NCBI GenBank assembly: GCA_001839685.1
Contig: MLAK01000186.1
Location: 1-64,000, forward strand
Length of the DNA: 64,000 nucleotides
Source of the DNA: Tritrichomonas foetus
Lineage: Eukaryota > Parabasalia > Tritrichomonadida > Tritrichomonadidae
Direction: 5' to 3'
Shown here: piece after piece, positions 45,610-57,700 of the stretch
How positions within the stretch are numbered: the first letter of the stretch is position 1
Layout of the letters: the number at the start of each line of letters is the position of its first letter
Program-made: the position numbers and the translations under genes
The notes under the pieces: model-generated
What the model was told of the DNA's origin: nothing
What the model saw: only the letters and a program-made list of their open reading frames with translations
The model's database searches: none

Positions 45610-47916
45610 ATGGAAAATCCCCCGATCATCACTGCAAGTGATGGGAAAGTACTCTATAATGTGGTACGTGATACGTTCCAACAACTCAACATTCCGCTTT
45701 CACCCGACAACAGACATTCAATCCTCGTTTGGTACGATAACGTCAAAGAACAAGATTATTTTTCGCTATGTCCGCCTTGGCAAGTAATAAATCGACTTCC
45801 AATGGTGAACGTCATTTGCAGGAAAGCCCCCTTTGTTCGATTACTCCAAAGAATGCAGCTCTTTTTCCCTTTACTTTATAATTTTCTTCCGAAGAGTTTT
45901 ATTTTGCCACTAAGTAACACCGAATTCATTCAAATAGTTGCAAAGCACGATAAAACGTACATAATTAAACCAGATAACGGCTCCCTCGGTGCTGGAATTA
46001 AAATTCTATCACCAAAAATGTCATTTGCTCCTTCAAGTGTTCTTTCAATTGCACAAGAATATATTGAATCATTTCTGATAGATGATACAAAATTTGACTT
46101 GAGAATCTATGCTCTTGTTTTGTCACTCAGCCCTTTGAAAATTTTAGTGTATAGAAATGGCGTTGCAAGATTCTGTTCAAAGAAAACACATCAAAAAGAA
46201 GAAGAAATCAAAAACAAAAATCCTCAACAAAATAATAAAAACATGAATAAAACTCAGACAATGAACAACCAAAAATCAAAAAATAAAAATCTAAAAGATC
46301 TTCACTCCAAATCCAACAATAATTTTAAAAACACCACAATAAATCAACAATCTGACACACAATCTGAAAACAAAACAGACACTCAATCTGACAATAAAGC
46401 TGATCATACAACTGATAAACAATCAAGCAAATGTGTTAGTAGTTCTGAAAACATTGAGCAGAGTGAGAATAATAATAATAATACCAATGTTGATTCTAAA
46501 GATAAAGCTCAAACTAATGAAACTAAAAATGTTAGATTGAATGAAAATAAACCAAAAATTACAAAAACAACTGCTTCAACTTCTACCAATAATTTAAAGA
46601 AAGGAATAAAAAGCAAAAATAATTTCATTTCTGAAAACGACAATCAAAGTAACTCAAATGGGACAAATGATATTTTCGCAATGATTACAAATACTTCTGT
46701 AAATAGAAATAATCCAAATATTACCGAAATCGCATCAATTACAAAAACAGTTGACGAAGTTTTCAATACAATGAAAAAAGACTATAAAGTTGATATTGAT
46801 GAATTATGGAAAAAAATCGATAATACAATCATTCTCACAATTCTATCATGTTATGGTTTTTTACTTCAAGGTGAAGAAAAACAGTGTCAAAATTGTGGAT
46901 ATTCAAGATGCTTTCAAATTTTGGGATTTGATGTTTTAATTGATAAAAATTTGGATCCTTATATTCTTGAAGTCAATTATCGTCCATCTTTGGAGACTGA
47001 TACAGAAGAAGAAAGACAGTTAAAATTGGAAATGCTTACTGATACTTTAAAAATCGCCGCTTTTCCTTTAGCAGAAATTCAAAATATTGTTAACCAGCAA
47101 TCAAATCCTGAGTCGTTCAATATCGACTCATGGAAAACATTTCTGAATCAAAATCATTCTTCATGCCTCAAACAAATCGAAGAATTACGTGAAAAAGAAA
47201 TAAACAATGGAAAAAATAAATATGTCCAAATATTTCCTTCAAATGATCCAGAACTCTCCGAAGTTTATGAAAAAGTGATGAATAAAGCAAAACAATTACC
47301 AACATCTTTAGAAGATCGATTTAAATTGCCATATGAGATTAAAGATAAATCATTATATGATGACCATGAACCACACATGCCACCAATTACAAAAAAGAAA
47401 GCAGGCTATTCATCATCGAATCCAAGATCTACAAACAGTGTAAATCTGCAAAGTGAAAAGTTAAAAAGTCAATCAAATACAGAATTGACTTATCAAACAG
47501 GTAATCAAATAAATGATAGTGTTTTAAACTCACAATCGATTAATGCTTCATCTACAATCAAATCAACTAGTCAGCTTCAACCTATTTCTAATAAAGTAAA
47601 TAATGATCCTGAACATGATGAAAATAGTACGAATCAAATTGGAATTAAAGAACCTTCTGCTCCTCATCCTGTTGGATCTGCACCACATAGAATTTCAAAT
47701 TTGCGTGCTTCAGAATCTAATGTTAAAGGTTTAATTACTTTAAATCAAAATTCACGTCATAAAACTCTACAATCAAAAATAGTATCAACATCTGTTGATG
47801 AATCTATTCACAAAGTTGATTCTATACAACCGAAAAGCTTACTTGGGTCAAAAAGAATTCGAAGAAATGTGATGAAACCACTTGTTCAAACAAAGAATAT
47901 TTTCCAAAACCACTAA
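45610..47916 (+). CDS. tubulin-tyrosine ligase-like (TTLL) protein with large Asn-rich insert
   Basis: 768 residues. An ATP-grasp TTL domain is split in two. The front part (about 1-195) has YIIKPDNGSLGAGIKIL (about 119) and KFDLRIYALVLSL (about 160, DLR motif). The rear part (about 385-490) has SCYGFLLQGEEKQ and FDVLIDKNLDPYILEVNYRPSLETD (about 452, the LEVNxxPS metal/ATP site). Between them lie about 190 residues of Asn/Lys/Ser/Thr-rich, probably disordered sequence (about 196-385), an insertion unusual for TTLLs. The C-terminal 280 residues are also low-complexity. TTLLs ligate tyrosine, glutamate or glycine to tubulin tails; which one cannot be decided. The CCP gene at 31489 would oppose a glutamylase. 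The start ATG is clear. Confidence 0.85.
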   Translation: MENPPIITASDGKVLYNVVRDTFQQLNIPLSPDNRHSILVWYDNVKEQDYFSLCPPWQVINRLPMVNVICRKAPFVRLLQRMQLFFPLLYNFLPKSFILPLSNTEFIQIVAKHDKTYIIKPDNGSLGAGIKILSPKMSFAPSSVLSIAQEYIESFLIDDTKFDLRIYALVLSLSPLKILVYRNGVARFCSKKTHQKEEEIKNKNPQQNNKNMNKTQTMNNQKSKNKNLKDLHSKSNNNFKNTTINQQSDTQSENKTDTQSDNKADHTTDKQSSKCVSSSENIEQSENNNNNTNVDSKDKAQTNETKNVRLNENKPKITKTTASTSTNNLKKGIKSKNNFISENDNQSNSNGTNDIFAMITNTSVNRNNPNITEIASITKTVDEVFNTMKKDYKVDIDELWKKIDNTIILTILSCYGFLLQGEEKQCQNCGYSRCFQILGFDVLIDKNLDPYILEVNYRPSLETDTEEERQLKLEMLTDTLKIAAFPLAEIQNIVNQQSNPESFNIDSWKTFLNQNHSSCLKQIEELREKEINNGKNKYVQIFPSNDPELSEVYEKVMNKAKQLPTSLEDRFKLPYEIKDKSLYDDHEPHMPPITKKKAGYSSSNPRSTNSVNLQSEKLKSQSNTELTYQTGNQINDSVLNSQSINASSTIKSTSQLQPISNKVNNDPEHDENSTNQIGIKEPSAPHPVGSAPHRISNLRASESNVKGLITLNQNSRHKTLQSKIVSTSVDESIHKVDSIQPKSLLGSKRIRRNVMKPLVQTKNIFQNH

Positions 47917-49870
47917 AATGATATATATATATATGAATGTATATATGATTTGGTTCAAATGAAGGAATTTATTCCTTCTTTTTTATGAAAAATTGAGCAT
48001 AATTGTAATTTCAACCAATTATTGCTCTATATTATTTGTTAGTAAATTATTTGTATTTTTAGTAGTATTACTTCTTTTTAATTAAATTATTTGAGTATTT
48101 TTAGAACTATTAAGTCATTAAGGAAGCTTGACAAAAATCACAATAATGTGTTAATGAGTATTTAATAAAAAAGTTTCTCCCAATTATTTAACAAAAATAT
48201 CTTATCAAAAGTGAGCCATTTTTTTACCTATTTATTATTTACCTTCATATTTCACCATAAACAAAATATGTCATATATTGTGTCAATTCTTCTTATGCCT
48301 GATGTTTTGAAGTTTCTGCCATATTTTAACTTCAGGTGATTACTGATTATAACAAGATTTTCAGTCTAAAGACTTATTAAATCAATGGATTTGCTATCAA
48401 TTAAAAAATTTTCGATTTAAATGAGCAAAGTATTAAATTTTAGCCTTTCCAGGTGGTTCAAGTTTTGCTCATAAGAAGAATTTAGTGATTGAAGCATCAA
48501 CAGATGGAAAATCGTGGGAAGAAATTGATCAACAAAAATTTGTTCATTACTATATGGACAAAAAACCATTCAACTCTTAACATCGAAATCAAAACAGATT
48601 TTGTTAAATACATTAAATTTCGTCAAACTAGTCAAAGTTGATCTGGAGATGATCGTTTGGATTTCTATTACTTTTTCTCGAATGACATGGAGGAATTCAT
48701 AAATGACAATGTTTTTACAGTTTATATTTATTAATCACAGAAAACAATGATCACTAATCTTAAAAATATTGAATTCTTAAAAAATTTTTTGTTACTCGAC
48801 AAAAAAAAAATTATATTTTGGATAGGTGAAAACAATAATTAGGCTAATAAATTGAAATTATTCTTCTTTATCTCCAATCAATAATAATAAAAAAATTATT
48901 GAATTAAAATATTGAATAGCTTGTTTTTGATTCAGCAAGATAATATTGTTATATGATTTATTAAAAATTTTTATGAAAATTTAGTCTATATTTACTCAGG
49001 TAAATAGTTTCGCCTCAATAAATTTTGAATACATGATTTCTGAATTAGGCAAAGATTTTTCAATAAAGAGATGCAACTTTTTAAAAATGTTCATTGAAAA
49101 AAATGACGATAATTGGCATCGATGCCAACAATGGCAAAATCTCATCTGGCATTTTTTAAATTAAACAAAAAATTCAACGTATCTCTGATAGAAGATATTT
49201 ATATTATCAATATAGATTTACAATGATGTATGTTGCATGAATAACGTAGTTTTAGAATTTTTTATCAAATGGGGAAAATGATATAGCTATTTGATTCCAG
49301 TCTTATCTCTTTAAAGAGATGATTTCAATACTTTACATGAAAAATTCAATGATTTATTTTATCTTTTTCAATAATCAAGAATGTCTCCAAACATTTCCAA
49401 ACTCACAGTGATGATCTTCATTTTCCACAATTTTTGATAGAATTAACATCTATCATCCCAAATAGATGATATTAAATATTATTGCACAGTATCTTTATCA
49501 TAAATACAATATGAATTGTATTCAATTTTTTGGTGATAATCAATTCAACCGAATACGTCAACCCTATAAAATTCATAGTAAATTATGTTTAAAACAAAAA
49601 GTATAATTAATATATTTTTATTCAAAAAACAAATATGTATTTAATGGAATTCTATTTCTATGCACTGCTTTCAATATCCAATTTAACAGCTCGTTGTTAA
49701 TTAAGGGAAAAATTTAGGTATATCATGTATCATTAACAATTTCCATGATTTTTCATTTTTAAGAGATGATTTCGTGATCCAAACCATATAATAAATGTTC
49801 CACAAGTCAAAATATCGATGAAATCTTCATTCTCTAAAGTTGATATTTAGCATTTGTTAAATTTGTAAAC
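47917..49870. other. long intergenic region holding one F5/8C relic
   Basis: 1.95 kb of AT-rich DNA. Apart from the relic at 48350-48690 and poly-A/T and TA runs, nothing recognisable was found. A short coding-like stretch (KMFIEKNDDNWHRCQQWQN) near 49085-49140 may be another fragment. Confidence 0.5.
48350..48690 (+). pseudogene. heavily decayed F5/8 type C domain fragment
   Basis: Same family as the relic at 5962-7364: the 22 bp at 48381-48402 is identical to 7031-7052 (QWICYQ), and GATGGAAAATCGTGGGAAGA (about 48500) differs from the other copy by two bases (DGxSWEEIDQQ). VKYIKFRQTSQS and DDRLDFYY remain in a shifted frame. Only the discoidin-like part survives; no BTB part was found. Confidence 0.7.
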
Positions 49871-51136
49871 TCAATCATGAGAAACCATTTCTTCTTTACT
49901 TTGAGCATTTTCGTTACCAGAAAAGATTGTGAACACACCAACTTGTTTATCAATAAGAAGGTCTCCAATAGAACTCTTTTTCTTTTGTGCACCTTCAATA
50001 ATCAATATTATAGAATTGGCAGCTAAAATAATGAAACAGCAGGCATCATAAACAATGAAAGAGAACACATTTTCTCCGCCTTTCATAAAAGAAACATAAG
50101 TTGTTAATGAAGACCCAACAACAGAAAGAATTAAAATTGCCCCAAGAATCGAAATTTTAATGATTTTATTTCTAAGTTCATTGAATACTTCTTTGTTGTT
50201 TTTCTTTGAATAAATCTTCAACATTAAAAATGCTTCACGAAAAGTTTGTTTGATGCTCCAAAAATAATTGAAAACAAATATAATAGAAAATACAAAGAAG
50301 AATTGATGAAAATAGATACCATTTGTAAAATAAAAGTATATCTGACTCATTAAAAAATTGTTAATTGCAATCAAAAATAAAAAGACAAAGAAAAAAATGT
50401 TAATCTTGGAATAGCTGATATCATTTCCATAAAAAATAGAAGTTGTCGTTAAAATAGAACTAAATAAACCACTTAAATTCATTGAAAATAAACGCATTGC
50501 TTCAAAAATAAATGAAAAGAAAAGAAAATTATTACTTTGTGAATAGATACTTGTATCATTCTTTTCAATTCTAAAAGTAGCATATTTGAATGCATAAGTG
50601 ACCGCATAAATCAGAAAAGTAAAAGTGAAAAGTAAAATTAAATATTTTTTCACTTTTATTTTTCTTTTATATAAATATAAAATTAACACAAAAATAAAAA
50701 GTATAGTGTTAACTGTTAAGCAAGCCAAAATTGAATATTCTCGATAAAAATCACGGATGTCATTTCCTTTGCCTTGATTTAAAAGCAGTAATGATATATT
50801 ATAACAAATATAACGTGGAGCAGTATTTATAACAACTGGAAACCAAGTTCCTGGTTCAACAATTGCGTTTCTATTAGTGAAATTTTTAATTTTAAATTTT
50901 AATTGATTTTTTAATCCTTTTTGTAGTTGATAATATATATTGTGAAGTGAGGGATAGTTGGGAAAATTGTAAAGGGAAACATCAAGGAATTGACAATTAA
51001 TTTCAATATCGCAACTTAATAGGTATGCCCCAGAATTGATTTTTCCAAATCCAAATGGAGGAAGGATTTGATATTCCCCCGTTTGATTGACATGACCTAC
51101 GAAACGATAGAAAAAAAGGACGAAAAAATTTATCAT
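49871..51136 (-). CDS. seven-TM membrane protein (GOST/GPR180-like layout)
   Basis: 421 residues. A short hydrophobic N-terminus (MINFFVLFFYRF) may act as signal peptide. An extracellular beta-rich domain of about 115 residues follows (YQILPPFGFGKINSGAYLLSCDIEIN), then seven TM segments (about 135-375) and a short cytoplasmic C-tail (GAQKKKSSIGDLLIDKQ...). N-terminal beta domain plus 7TM is the layout of the GOST family (GPR107, GPR180, TMEM145, LUSTR), which act in Golgi/endosome traffic and perhaps as receptors. No family-specific motif is certain. The start is the only ATG preceding the hydrophobic leader. Confidence 0.6.
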   Translation of the reverse strand: MINFFVLFFYRFVGHVNQTGEYQILPPFGFGKINSGAYLLSCDIEINCQFLDVSLYNFPNYPSLHNIYYQLQKGLKNQLKFKIKNFTNRNAIVEPGTWFPVVINTAPRYICYNISLLLLNQGKGNDIRDFYREYSILACLTVNTILFIFVLILYLYKRKIKVKKYLILLFTFTFLIYAVTYAFKYATFRIEKNDTSIYSQSNNFLFFSFIFEAMRLFSMNLSGLFSSILTTTSIFYGNDISYSKINIFFFVFLFLIAINNFLMSQIYFYFTNGIYFHQFFFVFSIIFVFNYFWSIKQTFREAFLMLKIYSKKNNKEVFNELRNKIIKISILGAILILSVVGSSLTTYVSFMKGGENVFSFIVYDACCFIILAANSIILIIEGAQKKKSSIGDLLIDKQVGVFTIFSGNENAQSKEEMVSHD

Positions 51137-51986
51137 TTGAGAGATTCAACAGGCCAATCATTTGGTGAAATATAAACGGTCGTTTCGATAGAAGACAATA
51201 ATCCAATAAAGTTATTCTGCTAACTTCACGATCAGTATCCTATATTAGTCTAAAAATCGAATTAAATGCAATGAATTTGCGTTATTAATTCATAAATATT
51301 GAGTTGAATAAACAATAAAAATGCAAAATTTAGTATATTTATGTTTATGTCGATTATATATATCAATATTAAAAACTTCGAATAATTTTCAGGTGATAAT
51401 AAATTTGTTTTGACTATCAAGAAATTATATTTGGTGAAATGAATTCACCTTTTTTATGAATAATAAACGACATAATCATAAAATCACTTTTCACTAGTTT
51501 ATATAATATGTCATATACAAATAAAATCTGCTCTATTGGATTTTCTTTCAATTTTCACACTTTTTTGCTCTTTTCATTCAAACACTCACTTGATTAATCG
51601 AAACCAGTAAATATCATTTTCTGATAAACAAATTTAAAAAGTTCCAAAGAAACTTTGAATAATTATTCACAATTTTTAGATCCATTGAAAACATTCGAAA
51701 TTGTTATGAAATCTAACGATCAAGCAACTTTTTCATTATTTCAATTATTATTCAAGAATTGTTATTTTCGATTATTCGGCATGAATAACTATTCGTTATC
51801 ACTATTCAATATAGAATATAATTTTGGGTTTTTGAGAATTGTCTTTTGAAATTGAACTTTTTCAGTAAATTAGAGATTTTATGTACTGTTTTTGAATATG
51901 AAAATTTTTGATTTTTCAATTGCTGTCAAGATAAAATTATTTCTCCATTTTGACAATCAAACCGCTTACAAAAATTAAAGATTCTA
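51137..51986. other. intergenic, nothing recognised
   Basis: 850 bp of AT-rich DNA between divergent genes. A 64-codon frame at 51655 starts with TTG and lacks family signals. Confidence 0.5.
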
Positions 51987-53384
51987 ATGCTATTTGCCTT
52001 TCTCGCTTTCCTAAGTTACTCATTCGCCCAAAAACTAGTGAACCATGAAGATACACGAAGTTCAAAACAACATCTTTCTCATTTCAGTTTCAAAAAATCG
52101 CAGATTATTCCCATCAACAAAATTATTCCTCGAAATTCACATCTTTCCTTATATTTTGATGAGCCATATAGCTTAGTCTTATTTGATGACTGCCAGGGAT
52201 GCATCATAAATGTAACACATACACAGCCAGGTAGCAATGCTGTAAAACTTGCGCAGAAAATTTCAATGCGTCTCAACAAAAAAGCAATCGGGTACTTTTT
52301 CAATGATCATATCGGCCAAATAACGATTGAAACACTCAACTCACACGATACTCAATTTCATGCAGCTAAAATCGTTCTTCAAAATGATCAAGCTATTGTC
52401 AAGCATTCAGATTTTCCAACAAATTTCAATCAAAAATCTGATAAAGAATCCAACTTCATTCAAAAATCTAATTTAAATAATAAATCAGATATAAATATAG
52501 AATCTCATGGAAATCAACCAACTTTGAAAGACACAAATGATGCCTTAAAATTAGGCAGGAATCAAAACATTATCAAAAAGAAAATCAAAAATCAAAAAAA
52601 TCCTAATCTTAGATTATTACCAAATATCAATGAAATCACACAATTTAATAATGGCAAAATAGATACATTAAATTTGCTCTTGCCAAACGAGCCAAATTTT
52701 ATCTATTCAGCTTCACTTCATCACTTCACAAATCTCAATCATAAGAAAAATCGATTGTTCATTGTGAACCAGCTCAATAATAGTGATAACAATTCAGGAA
52801 AAGGTGACAACACCAAAGAAGGAAGTAGCATGTCTGATGATTTCAGTAACGATGATGATCCCGAAAAACTACAGCCAAACAAGAGCAAGAAAATGCCGGT
52901 AATTATTGCTTCCATTATCGCAGTAATTATTATCCTCGGAATAATAATGATTATTGTTTCCATCCTTCGTCACAATCGAAAATATCAAGCGCGGGAAACA
53001 AACACTCAGACTAACGATAACGCAGAAAATGTTGAACGTGAAAATGGTCGTTCAAGCAGTGCAAGTGGAAGCAGCGCAAGCTCAGTGGGAAATCGAAAAC
53101 GATTAAAAATCAGAAGAGTATTCACCCCTGAAAATATCAGGCTTTATGAGAACTCGTCTTGCAACAACAGCAACAGCAGTCTTTTTGATACAAGCGGACA
53201 CTGCAATGATGATGGATTTTCTGATGATCCATTCTTTATCGGTGATGGTGAATTTCGACCAAATGAAACTGGCGAAACAGAGGGATATCCAGAAAACAAC
53301 TTTAAACAAGCTTTCATTGAATACAGAGTTCCTGATGAAACAATGCTTCATGCCTTTCTCAATGAAGTGAACACAAAATCGTGA
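51987..53384 (+). CDS. type I surface membrane protein with cytoplasmic SDDPF motif
   Basis: 465 residues. Signal peptide MLFAFLAFLSYSFAQ; an ectodomain of about 295 residues, rich in Asn/Lys/Gln, with a possible disulfide pair (DDCQGC, about 67-72); one TM (KKMPVIIASIIAVIIILGII, about 305-330); and a long cytoplasmic tail of about 135 residues, Ser-rich (SSSASGSSASS) and acidic. The tail contains GFSDDPFFIGDGEF (about 410-423). The Pmp-like protein encoded 1.3 kb downstream has a closely similar ISDDPFKNDFEE in its tail. DPF is a known docking motif for the AP-2 adaptor ear, so endocytic recycling is a reasonable inference. No ectodomain family recognised. Confidence 0.75.
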   Translation: MLFAFLAFLSYSFAQKLVNHEDTRSSKQHLSHFSFKKSQIIPINKIIPRNSHLSLYFDEPYSLVLFDDCQGCIINVTHTQPGSNAVKLAQKISMRLNKKAIGYFFNDHIGQITIETLNSHDTQFHAAKIVLQNDQAIVKHSDFPTNFNQKSDKESNFIQKSNLNNKSDINIESHGNQPTLKDTNDALKLGRNQNIIKKKIKNQKNPNLRLLPNINEITQFNNGKIDTLNLLLPNEPNFIYSASLHHFTNLNHKKNRLFIVNQLNNSDNNSGKGDNTKEGSSMSDDFSNDDDPEKLQPNKSKKMPVIIASIIAVIIILGIIMIIVSILRHNRKYQARETNTQTNDNAENVERENGRSSSASGSSASSVGNRKRLKIRRVFTPENIRLYENSSCNNSNSSLFDTSGHCNDDGFSDDPFFIGDGEFRPNETGETEGYPENNFKQAFIEYRVPDETMLHAFLNEVNTKS

Positions 53385-54712
53385 AAATTTTATATCTTTC
53401 TGTGATATTTCACATTGAATTAATAATTCAACCAGTTGGCAGAAATGAAGTTAATTTGTATTGTTTGTAGATGTTATTTATATATTGACAGAAAAATTCA
53501 TTTTCATGAATTTTATTTATTGCAAAATAAAGATATTGTAAGATCAAATTTTTATTACAAATATTTGTCATTCATCATTAGTATATTCAGAAAGAAAAGA
53601 ATCAATGATATCATATTTTGAGAATTTGAGCCTATATATGTAAAATTGTTTTTAATTATCAATCTAGGAATTGTGTTTCTTAAACATACTGGGTTTCTTG
53701 TAATTTCTTAATTTGCAGATTTAAATAAAACTGCACACTTTTGTTTTCTTCCATTATCTCATCACTAGCCTTATTCATCTTTATTAACAACAATGGATAA
53801 AAATTGTGATTACCATTGTAAGTCATAAAATATATATCAATTCAATATAAAAAAAAAGTATCTACAAGTTGAATATTTGATAATCATTCATGATAGTAGT
53901 ATTAAAAATTCCTAAAAATGAGGAAAACAACGGTAGGGACAAGGAGAAAAGTGACTTTATATCTATATACTATTGTGATGAATAAATCATCATTTGATTG
54001 AATATTTTGTGATAAGCTAACAATTCATTAGTACGCTATCAAATTTTGGTTAAGTGTATTTCTCTTCTTCTTCATCAAATAAGTCTCTTCATTTGTAAAT
54101 TAACGGAATTTATTTTTTAATTACATATTTTCTTTACGATTTCGCTCACTTGGCAGTTTGACAAGAATTTCTTGAAGATTTGATATTATCTCAAATAAAG
54201 TCAGAACTGATTCAAATTTCAGATTGTAAATAATTAAATATACAAAATTCTCTCATCCCAAATAGTTCAAACACATATTTTTCCCTGTTTCTCAATAAAA
54301 TAATAATCAATACATTTTCTTAACCAACTCAAATTGAATGCATTTTTGTCAGCTTTCGTTGGCAAGTACACATAGTTTTTCCACAATAATATTTCTAAGA
54401 CATGAATTCAATTTGTGTATATTTATTCCCTGTGTCATATGATAAACGTAATGAAATCGCGAATATCTTGCCTTTTCCAAAGAGAAGTATTGAAAACCGT
54501 CAACAATTCTCTTAAAAAATGTCAAATCACTTCCATTAAATGGATCATCACAATAAAAAAATCCGCTTTCAGACCAACATAAATTTGATATAAAAATTGA
54601 TAACATATTATAAATTTATTTTGTCTGATTCAGTAAAGATGTATTCAAACTTTCAAGTAAAAATTGACTGAAATTTTGTCGAAACTATAATAATCACAGA
54701 ATCATCTCATTC
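53385..54712. other. intergenic with one minus-strand coding-like frame
   Basis: 1.33 kb, AT-rich. The only notable frame is 54349-54606 on the minus strand (listed separately). Confidence 0.5.
54349..54606 (-). CDS. hypothetical 85-residue ORF or gene fragment
   Basis: 85 codons from an ATG, with coding-like composition: MLSIFISNLCWSESGFFYCD, then DPFNGSDLTFFKRIVDGFQY. It could be a small secreted peptide (hydrophobic start) or a leftover piece of a neighbouring surface-protein gene. The DDPF string inside it echoes the tails of the two flanking surface proteins, which may be coincidence. Confidence 0.3.
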   Translation of the reverse strand: MLSIFISNLCWSESGFFYCDDPFNGSDLTFFKRIVDGFQYFSLEKARYSRFHYVYHMTQGINIHKLNSCLRNIIVEKLCVLANES

Positions 54713-57700
54713 ATGCTCTTTTTTTGCTTATTTCACTGTATTCAGGCATCACTCCTTAATAAAACAGTATTATTGGAAAAAGAAAATAAACCATCATTTG
54801 TTCCACGTCCTGAGGAAAATAATGATGATTTTAGTCACATTAATGTCAATAAAGTGTACAATGAAGGTGTTAATTATGGAAGAAGTGTATATGAAGGATC
54901 AACAATTCGAGTTACTGGTTCTTCCTTTTTAAGTAATTATGCATTTGGGGCAGGGAATGTTTTAGGATCTGGTGGAGCGATTTTTGCTTTTAATTCTCAA
55001 TTATATATTGGATGTAGTTCATCCTACTCAACAATATTCAATTCAAATCAAGCTAATCAAGGTGGAGCTATTGCAATTCTTTCAGGTGATTTATATGTTG
55101 ATGGAACAAGTTTAAAAAGGGTGGAATTTATTAACAATGTCGCTTTCTTTATTGGTGGCGCAGTTTCAATAATTGGAGGATCAACTTCAACTTATTCTAC
55201 TAGTTCTAACATCGAGTTGAATAAGAATGAAATGAGAAACTTTTTTCATATGAAACAATGCCTTTTTTCTGAAAACTCCGCAAAAGAGTTTTGTGGTGCT
55301 TTATCAGTGACTAGAATTGGAGACAGCTGGATTGAAGAATGCTCTTTTGAAAAAAACGCGGCACAACATTCAGCAGGAGCTATTGGTACCTATGAATCTT
55401 CTAGATTCTATCTATTTAAATGCAACTTCATTGAGAATTGTTGTGGAAATCGTCTCTTCTTTAAAACATCACCAGGTGATGCTGATCAACAAGTTTTTTC
55501 ACATGCTAAATCATATCGAAGCAAAAAACTTCGACTTTACCGTGGAGGTGGAGCGATTTTATGTAAAAGAACATTTTTTGTTGACAATGTTGATGGAGAT
55601 ATGAATGATGATGACAATTTTCATTTCAAAAGGCCTGATGGTGATTTATATTTTGCAACACAACATTGTTGCTTTATAGGGAACAAATGTGAAAGAGATT
55701 GGGAAGAAAAAGAAGAAAATAGGAATAGTTTTGTTCCTTGGAGACCTGGATTCGATATTTTGTTTGTAAGTGATTCAAAATATCAAAGTTATGAAGATAA
55801 TTTTATGAATAAGAAAAATTTTGCATTAGGGTTTATGAACAAAGAAGGAAATCTTGAATTTGATAATTCTAAGCAATTTTTCTGGGGGACTCGTTTTTGG
55901 GCATCAGAAAATGCTGACACTTCCAAAATTAAAGGACAAATTGAAGCAAAATGTTTAGGAAACACCAATATCAATATGGATAATGATTATTATGAAAATG
56001 TTTTGAGTGTAGTTAATGATTTAACATATCTTCCAACAAATGCTTTTACTGAACATGTAATCAATAATAATGATCAAAACTTTAATGAAGAAAATAATAT
56101 TTTACCAACAACAATTATGCCACAAATTACAAAATTACCAGAAAGAACAACAAGATCAATGACACCTAAACCTTATGGAACTAGTGGAACTAAAATTGCC
56201 AGTGTTAAAACAAATGTTGGTACATCATATTCACCATCCAATTCTTTCTCTATTTCTTCAATCTTTACTAATTCAGATTTCTTCACATATTCCTCACAAT
56301 TTACCAAATCTGAAGATTTCACGATTTCAAGTACTTTTTCCGAATCTCAAGATTTTACTATATCTAGTGTATTTACTAAATCAAGTGATTTCACAATCTC
56401 ATCAGAATTTTCTTCATCAGATATTTTCACTTTCTCATCTCAATTTACCAATTCGAATTACTTTACTTTATCTTCACAATTTTCTCAATCGAATGATTTC
56501 ACTATATCATCNNNNNNNNNNNNNNNNNNNNNNNNNNNNNNNNNNNNNNNNNNNNNNNNNNNNNNNNNNNNNNNNNNNNNNNNNNNNNNNNNNNNNNNNN
56601 NNNNNNNNNNNNNNNNNNNNNNNNNNNNNNNNNNNNNNNNNNNNNNNNNNNNNNNNNNNNNNNNNNNNNNNNNNNNNNNNNNNNNNNNNNNNNNNNNNNN
56701 NNNNNNNNNNNNNNNNNNNNNNNNNNNNNNNNNNNNNNNNNNNNNNNNNNNNNNNNNNNNNNNNNNNNNNNNNNNNNNNNNNNNNNNNNNNNNNNNNNNN
56801 NNNNNNNNNNNNNNNNNNNNNNNNNNNNNNNNNNNNNNNNNNNNNNNNNNNNNNNNNNNNNNNNNNNNNNNNNNNNNNNNNNNNNNNNNNNNNNNNNNNN
56901 NNNNNNNNNNNNNNNNNNNNNNNNNNNNNNNNNNNNNNNNNNNNNNNNNNNNNNNNNNNNNNNNNNNNNNNNNNNNNNNNNNNNNNNNNNNNNNNNNNNN
57001 NNNNNNNNNNNNNNNNNNNNNNNNNNNNNNNNNNNNNNNNNNNNNNNNNNNNNNNNNNNNNNNNNNNNNNNNNNNNNNNNNNNNNNNNNNNNNNNNNNNN
57101 NNNNNNNNNNNNNNNNNNNNNNNNNNNNNNNNNNNNNNNNNNNNNNNNNNNNNNNNNNNNNNNNNNNNNNNNNNNNNNNNNNNNNNNNNNNNNNNNNNNN
57201 NAAGATTTCACTATATCATCCCAATTTTCTCAATCGAATGATTTCACAATCTCATCACAGTTTTCTCAATCAGAAGATTTCACTATATCTTCACAATTCT
57301 CTCAATCGAATGATTTCACTATATCATCACAATTCTCACAATCTAATGATTTCACTATTTCTTCACAATTTTCACAATCGAATGATTTCACTATATCATC
57401 CCAATTTTCTCAATCAGAAGATTTTACAATTTCCTCAATTTTCACGAAATCAGGTCACTTCACATTATCATCTGATTTTTCATTATCAAATGAATTCACA
57501 ATATCTTCACAATTTTCACAATCAGAAGACTTTACTATATCTTCACAATTCTCCAAATCAAATGATTTTTCAATTTCTTCAATTTTCACCGAATCTCACG
57601 ATTTCTCCAAATCGGAAATATTTTCATTTTCTGAATTTTTTTCGATTTCATCTCAATTTTCAAAATCTAATGATTTTACAATATCATCTGTTTTCTCTTT

